The notes under the pieces: generated by a model
The model's database searches: none
What the model saw: the letters and a program-made list of their open reading frames with translations, nothing else
What the model was told of the DNA's origin: nothing
Assembly (NCBI GenBank): GCA_021813905.1
Contig: JAKAJH010000001.1
Coordinates: 1-62,737 of the forward strand
From: Bacteroidota bacterium
Lineage (GTDB): Bacteria > Bacteroidota > Ignavibacteria > UBA10030
Reading direction: 5' to 3'
DNA length: 62,737 bases
Shown here: positions 8,644 through 17,895 of the stretch, piece after piece
Position numbering within the stretch: the first letter of the stretch is position 1
Layout of the letters: the number at the start of each line of letters is the position of its first letter
Position numbers and translations under genes: made by a program

Positions 8644-9303
8644 ATGAATGTGATCGTGTTCGGTGCAACCGGAATGGTCGGTGAAGGCGTCCTGCACACG
8701 GCCCTGCGTGATGCGCAGGTGGAACAAGTACTAGTCGTCGGACGACGATCGTGCGGCGTGCAGCATCCGAAGCTCACGGAGATCGTCCACGGCGATTTCT
8801 TCGACTTCTCCCCGGTCGCGCATCAGCTGAAGGGATACGACGCCTGCTTCTTCTGTCTGGGCGTGTCGTCCGTCGGCATGTCGGAAGCGGACTATCGGCG
8901 GACGACGTACGATCTGACGATGCACGTGGCCAACACGCTCGCCGCGCTGAATCCCGGCATGACATTCTGCTACGTCTCCGGCATGGGAACCGACAGCACC
9001 GAGCAAGGACGGCTCATGTGGGCGCGGGTCAAAGGGAAGACGGAGAACGATCTCCGAAAACTGCCGTTCCGCGCCGTGTACTGCTTCCGGCCCGGGTTCA
9101 TCCGCCCGATGGAGGGCATGCGGAATACGCTGCGCCTCGTCCGCCTGCTGGGATGGACGTATCCGCTCTGGAAGCGTGTCGCTCCGGGCAGCGTGTGCAC
9201 GCTCGAGGAGGTCGGCCGCGCCATGATCCGCGTCGTGCAGCGGGGATACGCGATGCCGATCGTCGAAAGCCGTGACATCGTGCGTCTCGCCGAAGGCGAG
9301 TGA
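8644..9303 (+). CDS. NAD(P)-binding Rossmann-fold epimerase-like protein
   Basis: The 219-residue protein opens with a short-chain/atypical SDR nucleotide-binding motif, VFGATGMVGEGVL (residues 5-17). The segment VSGMGTDSTEQGRLMWARVKGKTENDL then recalls the S...K active-site region of atypical SDR oxidoreductases; K near residue 135 follows a variant of the YxxxK spacing. It is close to the YbjT/NmrA-like group, whose substrates are mostly unknown. GGGAGTGAAGA precedes the ATG. I cannot assign a pathway. Confidence 0.78.
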   Translation: MNVIVFGATGMVGEGVLHTALRDAQVEQVLVVGRRSCGVQHPKLTEIVHGDFFDFSPVAHQLKGYDACFFCLGVSSVGMSEADYRRTTYDLTMHVANTLAALNPGMTFCYVSGMGTDSTEQGRLMWARVKGKTENDLRKLPFRAVYCFRPGFIRPMEGMRNTLRLVRLLGWTYPLWKRVAPGSVCTLEEVGRAMIRVVQRGYAMPIVESRDIVRLAEGE

Positions 9304-9372
9304 GAGATCTGAGCCGACACCGTAGTATCATCGAAGCGGTCTCATCCACATTCACAGCTGAGGAGTCTGGTC

Positions 9373-9936
9373 ATGACGGGAGTGTTCGAGCTGTGGCTTC
9401 CGATCCTGCTTTCATCGGTGATCGTGTTCATCGTCAGCTCCATCATTCACATGGCGTCGCCGTGGCACAAGAGCGACTACCCGAAGATGGCGAACGAGGA
9501 GAAGGTACTCGATGCACTCCGGCCCCTCGACATTCCACCGGGGGAGTACATGATGCCGCGTCCCTCCAGCATGCAGGAGATGCGCTCGCCGGAGTATCTC
9601 GAAAAGCGCAACAGGGGACCGGTCGTCATGATGACGGTCTGGCCGAAAGGACCGGCGTCGATGACGGGGAATATGGTGGGATGGTTCATCTATTCGGTCG
9701 TGGTCGGGATCTTCGCGGCGTACATCGCGGGACGCGCGCTGCCGCACGGAGCCGCGTACCTCGCGGTCTTCCGCTTCGCCGGCGCGACAGCCTTCGTTGG
9801 ATACACGCTGGCCCTGTGGCAGATGGCGATCTGGTACCGCCGGTCGTTGATGACGACGTTCAAGTCGACCGTTGACGGCCTGATCTACGCCCTCCTGACC
9901 GCCGGCACGTTCGGCTGGCTTTGGCCGCACCTGTAG
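9373..9936 (+). CDS. Uncharacterised integral membrane protein
   Basis: The 187-residue protein has an N-terminal helix (about residues 8-28), a polar loop rich in proline, methionine and charged residues (about 30-95), and three further helices (about 100-120, 130-155 and 165-185). I do not recognise the family beyond similarity in style to conserved hypothetical membrane proteins. It follows the SDR-like gene by 69 bases and precedes uppP by 109 bases. A purine-rich AGGAG motif at 9360-9364 supports the ATG at 9373. A CTCTCTC/GAGAGAG inverted repeat lies just downstream. Confidence 0.65.
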   Translation: MTGVFELWLPILLSSVIVFIVSSIIHMASPWHKSDYPKMANEEKVLDALRPLDIPPGEYMMPRPSSMQEMRSPEYLEKRNRGPVVMMTVWPKGPASMTGNMVGWFIYSVVVGIFAAYIAGRALPHGAAYLAVFRFAGATAFVGYTLALWQMAIWYRRSLMTTFKSTVDGLIYALLTAGTFGWLWPHL

Positions 9937-10045
9937 CAGATCTCCCCGACTCTCTCTCTCGGCGCCGGACGCTCCGGGAGAGAGCCGGCCATTCGATCCA
10001 CCGGGGAATGTTCCCCGCCACCAATTGTCCTGACGGAGCGTGTGC

Positions 10046-10867
10046 ATGGACCTGCTGCTGAAAGCGATCATCCTGGGCGTCGTTGAAGGTGTGACGGAAT
10101 TCCTGCCGATCAGCAGTACCGGTCATCTGATCATCGTCGGTCAGGTCGTGCGCTTCTCCGGCACCTTTGCGAAGATGTTCGATATCGTCATCCAGCTCGG
10201 TGCCATTCTCTCGGTCATCGTCTACTTCTGGAAGCGGCTCTATCCCTTCTCGCCCAAGCAGTCGGCGGAGGAAAAGCGCGCGATCTTCGGAACGTGGAAG
10301 AAGGCGATCCTCGGCGTGCTGCCCGCCATCGTGATCGGGGGACTGCTCGGTCACCGCATCGAAGAGTGGCTGTTCAATCCGCTGACGGTCACGCTGGCCC
10401 TGTTCATCGGCGGCATCCTGCTTCTCGTGGCGGAACGGCGGACGCGGACAGCGCGGATCACGGCGGTGAATGACCTGTCGAACGCCACGGTGCTCTGGAT
10501 CGGACTGTTCCAGTGCCTGGCGATGATCCCGGGAACCTCGCGGGCGGCGGCCACAATCATCGGCGCGATGCTGCTCGGCGCATCCCGATCGGTCGCGGCG
10601 GAGTACTCGTTCTTTCTTGCCATCCCGACGATGACGGCGGCCTCGGCGTACTCGCTGCTGAAGCACGGCGCGTCTTGTTCGCCGGCCGAGTGGACGGCGC
10701 TGGGCGTCGGGTTCCTGGTTTCCTTCCTCGTCGCCTGGGGCGTGATCGCCTTCTTCATGAACTACATTCGCAAACACACGTTCGATCTCTTCGCGTACTA
10801 TCGCATCGTGCTGGCGATCGTCGTGGGGGCGCTCATGATGACGGGCATGTTTCCCTCCGTCGGCTGA
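10046..10867 (+). CDS. uppP: Undecaprenyl-diphosphatase
   Basis: The protein (about 273 residues) is an integral membrane enzyme of the BacA/UppP family. It dephosphorylates undecaprenyl pyrophosphate to recycle the lipid carrier of cell-wall synthesis. The two signature regions are EGVTEFLPISSTGHL (residues 13-27), carrying the catalytic glutamate and serine, and PGTSRAAATIIGAMLLGASR near residues 160-180. I chose the ATG at 10046; a GTG two codons upstream (10040) is also open. High-level expression of this family gives bacitracin tolerance. No operon partner is obvious. Confidence 0.96.
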   Translation: MDLLLKAIILGVVEGVTEFLPISSTGHLIIVGQVVRFSGTFAKMFDIVIQLGAILSVIVYFWKRLYPFSPKQSAEEKRAIFGTWKKAILGVLPAIVIGGLLGHRIEEWLFNPLTVTLALFIGGILLLVAERRTRTARITAVNDLSNATVLWIGLFQCLAMIPGTSRAAATIIGAMLLGASRSVAAEYSFFLAIPTMTAASAYSLLKHGASCSPAEWTALGVGFLVSFLVAWGVIAFFMNYIRKHTFDLFAYYRIVLAIVVGALMMTGMFPSVG

Positions 10868-10980
10868 TCTTGTCCACGGAAAGAAATGCGTTCGAATCTT
10901 TCGTATCTTGAGTGCGGGTGGCGATGCGACGCTCCGCTCCGACCCGCCCGATCCTCTCCGCGTGTTGACATGAGGAATGA

Positions 10981-11745
10981 ATGATCCTGTATCTCGGTGT
11001 GTTCCTTGTCGGCATCCTCATCGGATTCCTTGGCGGCCTCTTTGGAAAGGGAGGAAGCGCCGTCGCGACTCCGATGCTGAGCCTCATCGGTATTCCCGGA
11101 TTCGTGGCGGTGGCCGCGCCGTTGCCGGCGACGATCCCGGGGCTGGCGATCGCTTCGGCGGAATACTGGCGGTCAAGACTGATCGACTGGCAGATCGTCC
11201 GATGGAGCATCGCCGCTGGCATTCCGGCCACCATCCTCGGTTCCTACCTGACGAACTTTACGGGATCCACGCCGTTACTCGTGGTGACGGGCATGCTCGT
11301 ACTGTCCTCGGGACTCGCGTTTCTCCTCGCGCCGCAAGAGCAACGAAACGGAGAAGACACCGGCGCGGGAGGCGTTGTGCGGCCTGCATTCTGGCGCCTC
11401 CGGCTCGTTCTCGTGGCGACGGGCGTTGGTCTGGTCTCCGGTCTTCTGGCCAACTCCGGAGGATTCTTGCTCGCGCCGGCGTACGCGAGAATCTTGCGTC
11501 AGCCGCTCAAAGCTGCCTTTGCCTCTTCGCTCGCGGTGTCGATGGTGCTTGCGGTTCCGGGAACGCTTATCCACGCGTGGTTGGGGCACATCGACTGGAT
11601 CGTGACCGTGGTGCTCGCGGCGGGATCCGTTCCCTTTTCGTGGCTCGGTGCGAGGACGGCGCTTCGCTCCCGCCCGGCGCGTCTTGAGCGGGTCTACGGG
11701 ATCGCGCTCGTGATTCTCGGGGTGTTGATGTTCTTCCATCTCTGA
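10981..11745 (+). CDS. TauE/SafE-family anion permease
   Basis: The 254-residue protein shows about eight membrane helices in two related halves of roughly 120 residues. The N-terminal GILIGFLGGLFGKGGSAVATPML and the mid-protein GLVSGLLANSGGFLLAPAY are the repeated glycine-rich helices typical of TauE/SafE (formerly DUF81) transporters. Characterised members export sulfite, sulfoacetate or related organosulfur anions; the substrate here cannot be read from the sequence. It stands alone between uppP and a methyltransferase gene. Confidence 0.85.
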   Translation: MILYLGVFLVGILIGFLGGLFGKGGSAVATPMLSLIGIPGFVAVAAPLPATIPGLAIASAEYWRSRLIDWQIVRWSIAAGIPATILGSYLTNFTGSTPLLVVTGMLVLSSGLAFLLAPQEQRNGEDTGAGGVVRPAFWRLRLVLVATGVGLVSGLLANSGGFLLAPAYARILRQPLKAAFASSLAVSMVLAVPGTLIHAWLGHIDWIVTVVLAAGSVPFSWLGARTALRSRPARLERVYGIALVILGVLMFFHL

Positions 11746-11939
11746 TGCATTGATGCCGATCCGTTGCGCCACGCGGACAGCGCACAGACAGTTTGTCGCG
11801 GAAGAGAGTTTCTCCGTTCACCTGAACCCTGCCCGAAGCCCGGGTATCCTGTCGGGAACAATCGTATATTCCTTCAGAGGGAACGCACGAAGAATGTCGA
11901 TGCGTATTCCCGTCCATCTCCACAATCATTCGCAGATCG

Positions 11940-12788
11940 ATGCTTCCGGTACTCTTCCAGCCTGTTGTCCGGACGCTGGCGCTTCGTCGTATCGCCCGCG
12001 CGGACCGATCCGATGGCGACGCCGCGCGGCTCCTGTCCGTCCTTGAACAAACCATCCGGCACGTCCGGTCGCCGGAAGAGGCGCACTGGATCGGGCGGAT
12101 CGAAGCGCTCCGCGGAGAACTGCGCGCTTCCGGAAAGCCGGTGGCCATCACCGACTACGGGGCCGGAAAGCCGGGCATGCACCTGACCGAGGAGCAGATG
12201 CGTCAGGGCCGGATCGTCCGTCGCACGGTTGGTGCGGTGTGCCGCGATTCGAGCAAGCATCCGTTCTGGGCGTTCTTCCTGTTCCGCCTCATCCGCGAAT
12301 TCAAGCCTGCGGTCTGCGTCGAGCTCGGCACCGCCCTCGGCATCTCCGGGGCGTATCAGGCGGCGGCGCTTGCACTGAACGGCACCGGCCGGCTGATCAC
12401 GCTGGAGGGAGCGGAAGCGCTTGCAACGATCGCTCGCGAGAACCTTGCACGCCTCGGGCTGGACACGGTGACGGTCGTCCCCGGACGCTTCCAGGATACG
12501 CTCGCGGGCGTGCTCGCCGGGCAGCCCACCATCGACTACGCCTTCATCGACGGTCATCACGATGAGCAGGCCACGATCGGGTACTTCGCACAAATCCTGC
12601 CGCAACTGTCACGAACCAGCGTGATGATCTTCGATGACATTGCCTGGACCGCCGGCATGAAACGGGCATGGCGCACGATCGTCGGCCATGAGCGCCTGCG
12701 GACAGTGGCGGACCTGGGAGATATCGGCGTGTGTCTGTCGGCGGACGGAACCGTCCCGAAGCATCAGTACACGATCCCGCTCGGATAG
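11940..12788 (+). CDS. Class I SAM-dependent methyltransferase (O-methyltransferase-like)
   Basis: The 282-residue protein has a long helical N-terminal region (about 1-115) followed by a Rossmann methyltransferase core. VCVELGTALGISGAYQA near residue 122 is the SAM-binding motif I, LITLEGAEAL is the acidic loop, and IDYAFIDGHHDEQATIGYF near residue 198 is the metal-type post-strand-4 motif. It fits the Methyltransf_24/O-methyltransferase group. The substrate is unknown. The 194-base upstream gap shows no clear gene; the ATG at 11940 has no strong Shine-Dalgarno sequence. Confidence 0.82.
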   Translation: MLPVLFQPVVRTLALRRIARADRSDGDAARLLSVLEQTIRHVRSPEEAHWIGRIEALRGELRASGKPVAITDYGAGKPGMHLTEEQMRQGRIVRRTVGAVCRDSSKHPFWAFFLFRLIREFKPAVCVELGTALGISGAYQAAALALNGTGRLITLEGAEALATIARENLARLGLDTVTVVPGRFQDTLAGVLAGQPTIDYAFIDGHHDEQATIGYFAQILPQLSRTSVMIFDDIAWTAGMKRAWRTIVGHERLRTVADLGDIGVCLSADGTVPKHQYTIPLG

Positions 12789-12939
12789 CCGGGCTGCGCG
12801 CGGAGACCGGAGCGGTGCCGTGCGCGAAGCGGGAGAACCGCGAACTCCGGCGACTCGTTGGGAGAACACGGGACACGTGCGGTGTGGACCATCCGCCGGT
12901 ATCGTATCATCACCGCATCAATCGGAATGGACGAAGCCT

Positions 12940-13416
12940 ATGCAAAAATCCAAACGCATCGCCCTTGTGGCGCACGACAATCGCAAAAAGGACCTCACCG
13001 AGTGGGTGGAGTGGAACTGGCGCTCTCTGCTCGATCACACCATCGTCTGCACCGGCACGACCGGAACGATGGTGGAAAAAGCACTTCTGAAGAAGATCGA
13101 CAAAGGGACGAAACATCCCGTCAGCGTCCGCAAGCTCAAATCGGGGCCGCTCGGCGGCGACCAGCAGCTCGGATCGCTGATCGCGGAAGGGGAGATCGAT
13201 CTGCTCGTATTCCTGTGGGATCCGATGGAGCCGCAGCCGCACGACGTGGATGTGAAGGCGCTGCTCCGGATCGCGGTCCTCTATAATGTGCCGACGGCGT
13301 GCAACCGGTCCACAGCCGACTTTCTGATCTCGTCCCCGCTCTTCACGCAGGAATATACCCCGATCCTCGTGGATTACTCCTCCTATATCGAGCGAAATCT
13401 GGACCGTGGGCGCTGA
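12940..13416 (+). CDS. mgsA: Methylglyoxal synthase
   Basis: The 158-residue enzyme converts dihydroxyacetone phosphate to methylglyoxal and phosphate, a bypass used when phosphate is short or sugar phosphates build up. Diagnostic segments are ALVAHDNRKKDLTEW (substrate phosphate and His site), CTGTTG, KSGPLGGDQQLGSLI and FLWDPMEPQPHDVDVKALLR, where the aspartate of DP/HD acts as general base. The start is the ATG at 12940, giving the usual N-terminus; upstream extension in frame is not supported. The 3' end overlaps the next gene by 11 bases. Confidence 0.96.
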   Translation: MQKSKRIALVAHDNRKKDLTEWVEWNWRSLLDHTIVCTGTTGTMVEKALLKKIDKGTKHPVSVRKLKSGPLGGDQQLGSLIAEGEIDLLVFLWDPMEPQPHDVDVKALLRIAVLYNVPTACNRSTADFLISSPLFTQEYTPILVDYSSYIERNLDRGR

Positions 13417-14710
13417 TGACTCCCCGGCGACCGCGCCGGATCGATCGGGCTCGTTGCGGAAGGCGATCACCCTTCGCCATGCGGTCGCAATGTACGTGAG
13501 CTCCGTCGTCGGACCGGGCATTCTCGTTCTGCCGGGTCTTGCGGCGCACATCGCCGGTCCCGCCTCGCTGGTGGCGTGGGTGGTGCTGTCGCTCGCGAGC
13601 TACGCGTTCGCCTACACGTTCGCCATGCTGTCCGCGCGAAGCCCCCGATCGGGGGGGATCTACGCGTTCGCGATGGAGGGATTCGGTCGGACGACGGCGA
13701 CCGTTACAGGGTGGCTCTTTGTCCTCTGGTTCATCACCGGCAGTCCCGCGGCCACGCTGATCGCGGCATCGTACGTGGCGTACGCCTTCCCGATGCCCCG
13801 CGATGCCGTCTTCCTGATCGCCGTCACGCTTGTCCTGACCGGATTCACGGTGAATGCCGGCGGAATTGTCCTGAGCAATCGGGTGCAGGTGATCGTGGTG
13901 GGCGCGATCCTGACACTGCTGGTGGCGGCGGTGGCGTCGTCGGGCTGGTCCGTTCATCCCGGAAGTTTTGTGCCGTTCGTTCCCGACGGGTGGATGCCGG
14001 TCGGCACCGCGGCCGCGCTGATCTTCTGGTCGTATCTTGGCTACGAGAATGTCTCGAACGTCGCGGAAGAATTCCGCGATCCGCAGCGCGACTTTCGCCG
14101 GAGCATTCTGCTGAGCGTGTGCGCCATCGGCGTGCTGTATGTCGCGACCGCCGTTGTCACCGTCGGGACGGAATCGTACCGCGCCGGCGGAAGCGTTGCT
14201 CCCTTCGCGGCGATGTTCTCGCGCATCTTCGGCAGTCACGGCGCGGCGGGGACGGCCATCCTCGCGCTGGTCATCACGCTCGGGACCGTGAACGTGTACA
14301 CGGCGGGCATGTCGCGTGTGATTCTGGCCGTGGCGCGGGACGGCGGTTTGCCGCGGGTGTTCGCCCGGGTGAGCCCGCGCACGGGTGCGCCGACCGCCAG
14401 CCTCCTGCTGCTGTCGGGGTTGTCCGTCGCGATGCTGGCGGTGTACGATGTTCTGGCTGTTGATCTGCAGACGGCGTTGCTGATTCCGAGCGGGGCCGCG
14501 GTGGTGGTGTACGTCATCGGGTCAGCCGCGGGCATCCGGTTGCTTCGGGATCGGGGATGGCGACGGTCGCTCCCGTGGATCTCGCTGGGCATGTCCGTGG
14601 CGGTGCTGCCGTTCGTCGGCTCGCTTGCCTGGGCGGCGATCCTGACGGGTACGGTGGCGATGGCGTACGGCTGGTGGAGAGGACGGAACCGGGAGGCGGA
14701 GATCGGCTGA
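13406..14710 (+). CDS. APC-family amino acid permease
   Basis: The 434-residue protein has about twelve membrane helices. It opens with LRHAVAMYVSSVVGPGILVLPGLAA, the glycine-rich helix 1 of the amino acid-polyamine-organocation superfamily that forms the substrate site. ARSPRSGGIYAFAMEGFGR near residue 75 is the second family hallmark. It is nearest in style to YjeH/YfnA-like exporters or importers; the amino acid cannot be named. A GTG start at 13406 overlaps the end of mgsA by 11 bases, suggesting coupling, although the metabolic link is unclear. Confidence 0.86.
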   Translation: MGADDSPATAPDRSGSLRKAITLRHAVAMYVSSVVGPGILVLPGLAAHIAGPASLVAWVVLSLASYAFAYTFAMLSARSPRSGGIYAFAMEGFGRTTATVTGWLFVLWFITGSPAATLIAASYVAYAFPMPRDAVFLIAVTLVLTGFTVNAGGIVLSNRVQVIVVGAILTLLVAAVASSGWSVHPGSFVPFVPDGWMPVGTAAALIFWSYLGYENVSNVAEEFRDPQRDFRRSILLSVCAIGVLYVATAVVTVGTESYRAGGSVAPFAAMFSRIFGSHGAAGTAILALVITLGTVNVYTAGMSRVILAVARDGGLPRVFARVSPRTGAPTASLLLLSGLSVAMLAVYDVLAVDLQTALLIPSGAAVVVYVIGSAAGIRLLRDRGWRRSLPWISLGMSVAVLPFVGSLAWAAILTGTVAMAYGWWRGRNREAEIG

Positions 14711-14745
14711 CGGGGGACAGCAATGCCGGCGGGGATCCGCGTCCG

Positions 14746-15288
14746 TTACACCTTCGTCATGGAACCGATCACCGGGCTCGGCGTCTCGACTTCGTAGAGC
14801 GACGTCTCGCCGAGTTTCGTCAGCACATTGTCGATCCGGTTCGCGGATTCCCGGATCAGTTCCAGCTGTTTTGTTGCGACGGCGTTTCCGGCGGCCGCGC
14901 GGCTTGCCGAGCTGACGGCCAGCGAAATGATCGCCAGCGGATTGTTGATGTGGTGCTGCAGACTCTTGATGACCTGGCGCAGTGTCTCGAGCTGGGTCTC
15001 CCGCTGACGCACGGTCTGTTCCGTGAGCAGTCGCTGCCGCTCGCTCTCGAACAGCCGCGAGCGCACCTCGATGATCTTCACCAGGCTCACGGCCAGGAAC
15101 CACATGAACGGCAGCGCGTCGAAGCTTTCGAACGCCGCGGCAAACGAGATGCCTTCGTGCTGCACCCGCAGGTAGAACCGGATGATGGTGAAGAGCAGGT
15201 AGCTGTAGAGGACGACGCCGGAGAGAAGCGCGGGGTAGCGGGTGAAGAAATCACGGATGAAGGAGAACACGAATCGGAGGCGTTTCAT
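14746..15288 (-). CDS. Membrane-anchored histidine-kinase DHp protein lacking an ATPase domain
   Basis: From the ATG at 15288 (GAGGAG lies 6-11 bases upstream) the protein has 180 residues. Two membrane helices (about 17-40 and 62-80) precede a charged coiled coil (about 82-110). An H-box-like segment follows, H-H-I-N-N-P-L-A, near residue 112, with a second helix of the DHp hairpin after it. The protein ends about 60 residues later, before any N, G1 or G2 box. It therefore has the phosphoacceptor/dimerisation part of a kinase without a catalytic domain. It may act as a phosphotransfer protein, need a kinase domain in trans, or be a relic. It is convergent with the permease gene. Confidence 0.75.
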   Translation of the reverse strand: MKRLRFVFSFIRDFFTRYPALLSGVVLYSYLLFTIIRFYLRVQHEGISFAAAFESFDALPFMWFLAVSLVKIIEVRSRLFESERQRLLTEQTVRQRETQLETLRQVIKSLQHHINNPLAIISLAVSSASRAAAGNAVATKQLELIRESANRIDNVLTKLGETSLYEVETPSPVIGSMTKV

Positions 15289-15455
15289 GGAATCTCCTCG
15301 GACGTTCGACCGCCTGATGCGTGAGAATGCTACCGGGCGTAACCTAGTCACTTTTCCACAATACTACAACCGCGGCGGAACCGCCGTTGCCTTTCGGAAG
15401 CGGGATATCTATATTCGTTGGCAAATGCTCTTCTCATGAGATGAAAGGATGTGAC

Positions 15456-16844
15456 ATGGACACGGTACTTTCGTTCATCGACAGCCAGCAAGGGCGGTAC
15501 CTCACCGAGCTGAATGAACTGCTGGCGATCCCCAGCGTCAGCTCGCAGGAATCGCACAAGCCCGACATGGCCCGGGCTGCGCAATGGCTTTCCGAGCACA
15601 TGACGCGCATCGGCATGGAGCACGTGGCGATCATGGAGACCGGCGGACATCCGCTCATCTACGGCGACTGGCTTCATGCGCCGGGGAAGCCCACCGTGCT
15701 CGTGTACGGTCACTACGACGTGCAGCCAGAAGAGCCGGTGGAACTGTGGCACTCGCCCCCGTTCACCGGAACCGTGCGCGACGGACGCCTCTACGCGCGC
15801 GGCACGGCGGACGACAAAGGACAGGTGTTCATCCATCTGAAAGCCATCGAGGCGCTGCTCCGTCAAAAGTCGGCGTTGCCGATCAACGTCAAGATGATTG
15901 TCGAAGGAGAGGAAGAGGTCGGAAGCGATCATCTGGGCGCGTTCGTCGAGGACCACAAGGATCTCCTGAAGGCGGACCTCGTGGTGATCTCGGACTCCGG
16001 CATGTTCGAGAAAGGTGTTCCCTCCCTCACCTATGGACTGCGCGGGCTGACGTACATGGAGGTGGAGCTGACGGGACCGAATTCGGATCTGCACTCCGGC
16101 TCGTACGGCGGCTCGCTGCACAATCCGATCCAGGCACTGACGGAAATGATCGCGTCCCTGCACGACCGGAACGGGAAAGTGACGGTCAAGGGATTCTACG
16201 ACGACGTGCAGGCCCTGACAGCGGTCGAACGGAAATCGTTTGCGAAGCTGCCGTGGAGCGACCGGGCGTACGCGAAACGCCTGGGACTCAAGACGCTCTA
16301 CGGGGAGAAGGGATTCACGACGCTCGAGCGGCTGTGGGCGCGTCCGACGCTGGAATGCAACGGCATCTGGGGCGGATACACGGGACAGGGCGCCAAGACT
16401 GTGTTGCCGGCCAAGGCGTTCGCCAAGATCTCGATGCGGCTGGTGCCGCATCAGTCCTCGAAGAAGATCGCGAAGCTCTTCGCGCATCACCTGAAGCGGA
16501 TCGCTCCGAAGACCGTGACCGTCGAGGTGCGTGAGCTGCATGGCGGCGAGCCGGCCATCACTCCCATCGACAGCGCGGGTGTCAAAGCGGCCATTGCGGC
16601 GCTCGAGAAGGGATTCGGGAAGAAGCCGCTCTACCAGCGCGAAGGCGGATCGATCCCCATCGTCGTGGATTTTAAGAAGCGCCTCGGGCTCGACACGGTC
16701 CTGCTCGGCTTCGGCTTGCCCGACGAGAATGCTCATGCCCCCGACGAGTTCATCGACCTGGAGAACTTTTACGGCGGCATCCGGACGGTCGTGCATTTCA
16801 TGAACGAACTGCCGGGATACTGGCCATCGTCCCGCAAACGCTGA
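15456..16844 (+). CDS. M20-family dipeptidase
   Basis: The 462-residue zinc peptidase hydrolyses dipeptides or short peptides in the cytoplasm. The metal and catalytic motifs are GHYDVQP (near residue 86), ARGTADDKGQ (near 114), IVEGEEEVGSDHL (near 148) and a C-terminal histidine in ENAHAPDEF. A dimerisation domain is inserted in the middle, with LHSGSYGGSLHNP. Length fits carnosinase/DUG1-type M20 enzymes. The ATG at 15456 is chosen for its AAAGGA site. The spacer from the divergent DHp gene (15289-15455) should hold both promoters, but I see no firm boxes. Confidence 0.93.
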   Translation: MDTVLSFIDSQQGRYLTELNELLAIPSVSSQESHKPDMARAAQWLSEHMTRIGMEHVAIMETGGHPLIYGDWLHAPGKPTVLVYGHYDVQPEEPVELWHSPPFTGTVRDGRLYARGTADDKGQVFIHLKAIEALLRQKSALPINVKMIVEGEEEVGSDHLGAFVEDHKDLLKADLVVISDSGMFEKGVPSLTYGLRGLTYMEVELTGPNSDLHSGSYGGSLHNPIQALTEMIASLHDRNGKVTVKGFYDDVQALTAVERKSFAKLPWSDRAYAKRLGLKTLYGEKGFTTLERLWARPTLECNGIWGGYTGQGAKTVLPAKAFAKISMRLVPHQSSKKIAKLFAHHLKRIAPKTVTVEVRELHGGEPAITPIDSAGVKAAIAALEKGFGKKPLYQREGGSIPIVVDFKKRLGLDTVLLGFGLPDENAHAPDEFIDLENFYGGIRTVVHFMNELPGYWPSSRKR

Positions 16845-16866
16845 ATGCAGTGATCAGTTCACGCGG

Positions 16867-16895
16867 CGGCCCCGGTCGGATGCCGGTCGGGGCCG
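16867..16895 (+). terminator. Stem-loop after the M20 dipeptidase gene
   Basis: CGGCCCCG (16867-16874) and CGGGGCCG (16888-16895) form a perfect 8-bp GC stem 22 bases after the stop codon. No T-run follows, so it is a hairpin that could stop or stabilise the 3' end rather than a textbook intrinsic terminator. Confidence 0.5.
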
Positions 16896-16986
16896 TGCTG
16901 ATCCGCCGCTGCCCGGGGAAGTCCGCACGTCTTTCATCTCACCGCGCACTTTTGTATAATCCACTCATACGGACGGAGTGCAGCGC

Positions 16987-17895
16987 GTGATTTCACTGGA
17001 ATTCCTCTCAAAGATCCCGATCTTCAAATCCCTGTCGGCCTCCGACCTGCAGGTCCTTGCCGGTTTGTGGAGGCCGCATCCGCTGCGGCAGGGAGAGACG
17101 CTCTTTCGCAAAGGCGACACGGGCACGTCGATGTTCATCGTCGAAGGCGGGATCATCGAGATCTCCGTTCCCGATGAGCATCAGAAGCGCGACATCCGGA
17201 TTTCCGTCCTCCACGAAGCGGACTTTCTGGGTGAACTCTCGCTCATCGACGGATTGCCGCGCACTGCGACCGCGATCGCCGTGGAAGACTGCCGGCTGCT
17301 CGAGATGCAGCGTGATGACTTCCTGGACTTCCTGCTCGAGCGACCGGCCGTGGCGATTTCCATGGTCAGCGAGATCGGACACCGGCTGAGGGTCACCAAC
17401 GAGCAGGTCACGTCGCTGGCATCCCGCAACGTCAATGAGGAGATTGAAGAGCAGCTGAGCTTCGGCGACCGCGTGGCCGACAAGATGGCGAAATTCGGCG
17501 GCAGCTGGGGGTTCCTCATCTTCTTCGCCGCGTTCCTGATCGCCTGGACAGCGATGAACACGCTTCAAATCCTCATCCGTCCCTTCGACGAGTATCCGTT
17601 CATCTTTCTCAACCTGATGCTCTCCTGTGTCGCGGCGGTGCAGGCGCCCATCATCATGATGAGCCAGAATCGTGCGCAGAAGAAGGACCGGCTGCGCGCT
17701 GAGCTGGACTACCAGGTGAATCTCAAGTCGGAACTGATGCTGCAGCAGCTGCACGCCAAGATGGACGAGATGCGCGCGACGGAACTGCACATGGTCGTCG
17801 AAACGCTGCAGGTGGAGTTGGCACTGATCCGGCGCCAGCTGGAAGAGATGAATCCCACGGTGTCCTCCGGCCCGGTGTCGGGGACCAACACATGA
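16987..17895 (+). CDS. Cyclic-nucleotide-binding domain / DUF1003 membrane protein
   Basis: The protein (about 302 residues) has an N-terminal cNMP-binding domain (about 8-125) with FRKGDTGTSMFIVEGG and LGELSLIDGLPRTATA; the G-E-L and R-T-A-T-A residues form the phosphate-binding cassette in this family. A DUF1003 region follows (about 150-260) with two membrane helices and the SFGDRVADKMAKFGGSWGF hallmark. The rest is a cytoplasmic coiled coil. It may report cyclic nucleotide level to a membrane process; the output is unknown. GTG at 16987 is preferred over 16978 because of the GGACGGAG spacing. A TATAAT box lies at 16955-16960. Confidence 0.85.
   Translation: MISLEFLSKIPIFKSLSASDLQVLAGLWRPHPLRQGETLFRKGDTGTSMFIVEGGIIEISVPDEHQKRDIRISVLHEADFLGELSLIDGLPRTATAIAVEDCRLLEMQRDDFLDFLLERPAVAISMVSEIGHRLRVTNEQVTSLASRNVNEEIEEQLSFGDRVADKMAKFGGSWGFLIFFAAFLIAWTAMNTLQILIRPFDEYPFIFLNLMLSCVAAVQAPIIMMSQNRAQKKDRLRAELDYQVNLKSELMLQQLHAKMDEMRATELHMVVETLQVELALIRRQLEEMNPTVSSGPVSGTNT

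Noticed and set aside
12688-12939. Longer N-terminus for methylglyoxal synthase
   Set aside because: The in-frame extension overlaps the methyltransferase gene and has no family similarity; the family N-terminus begins at 12940.
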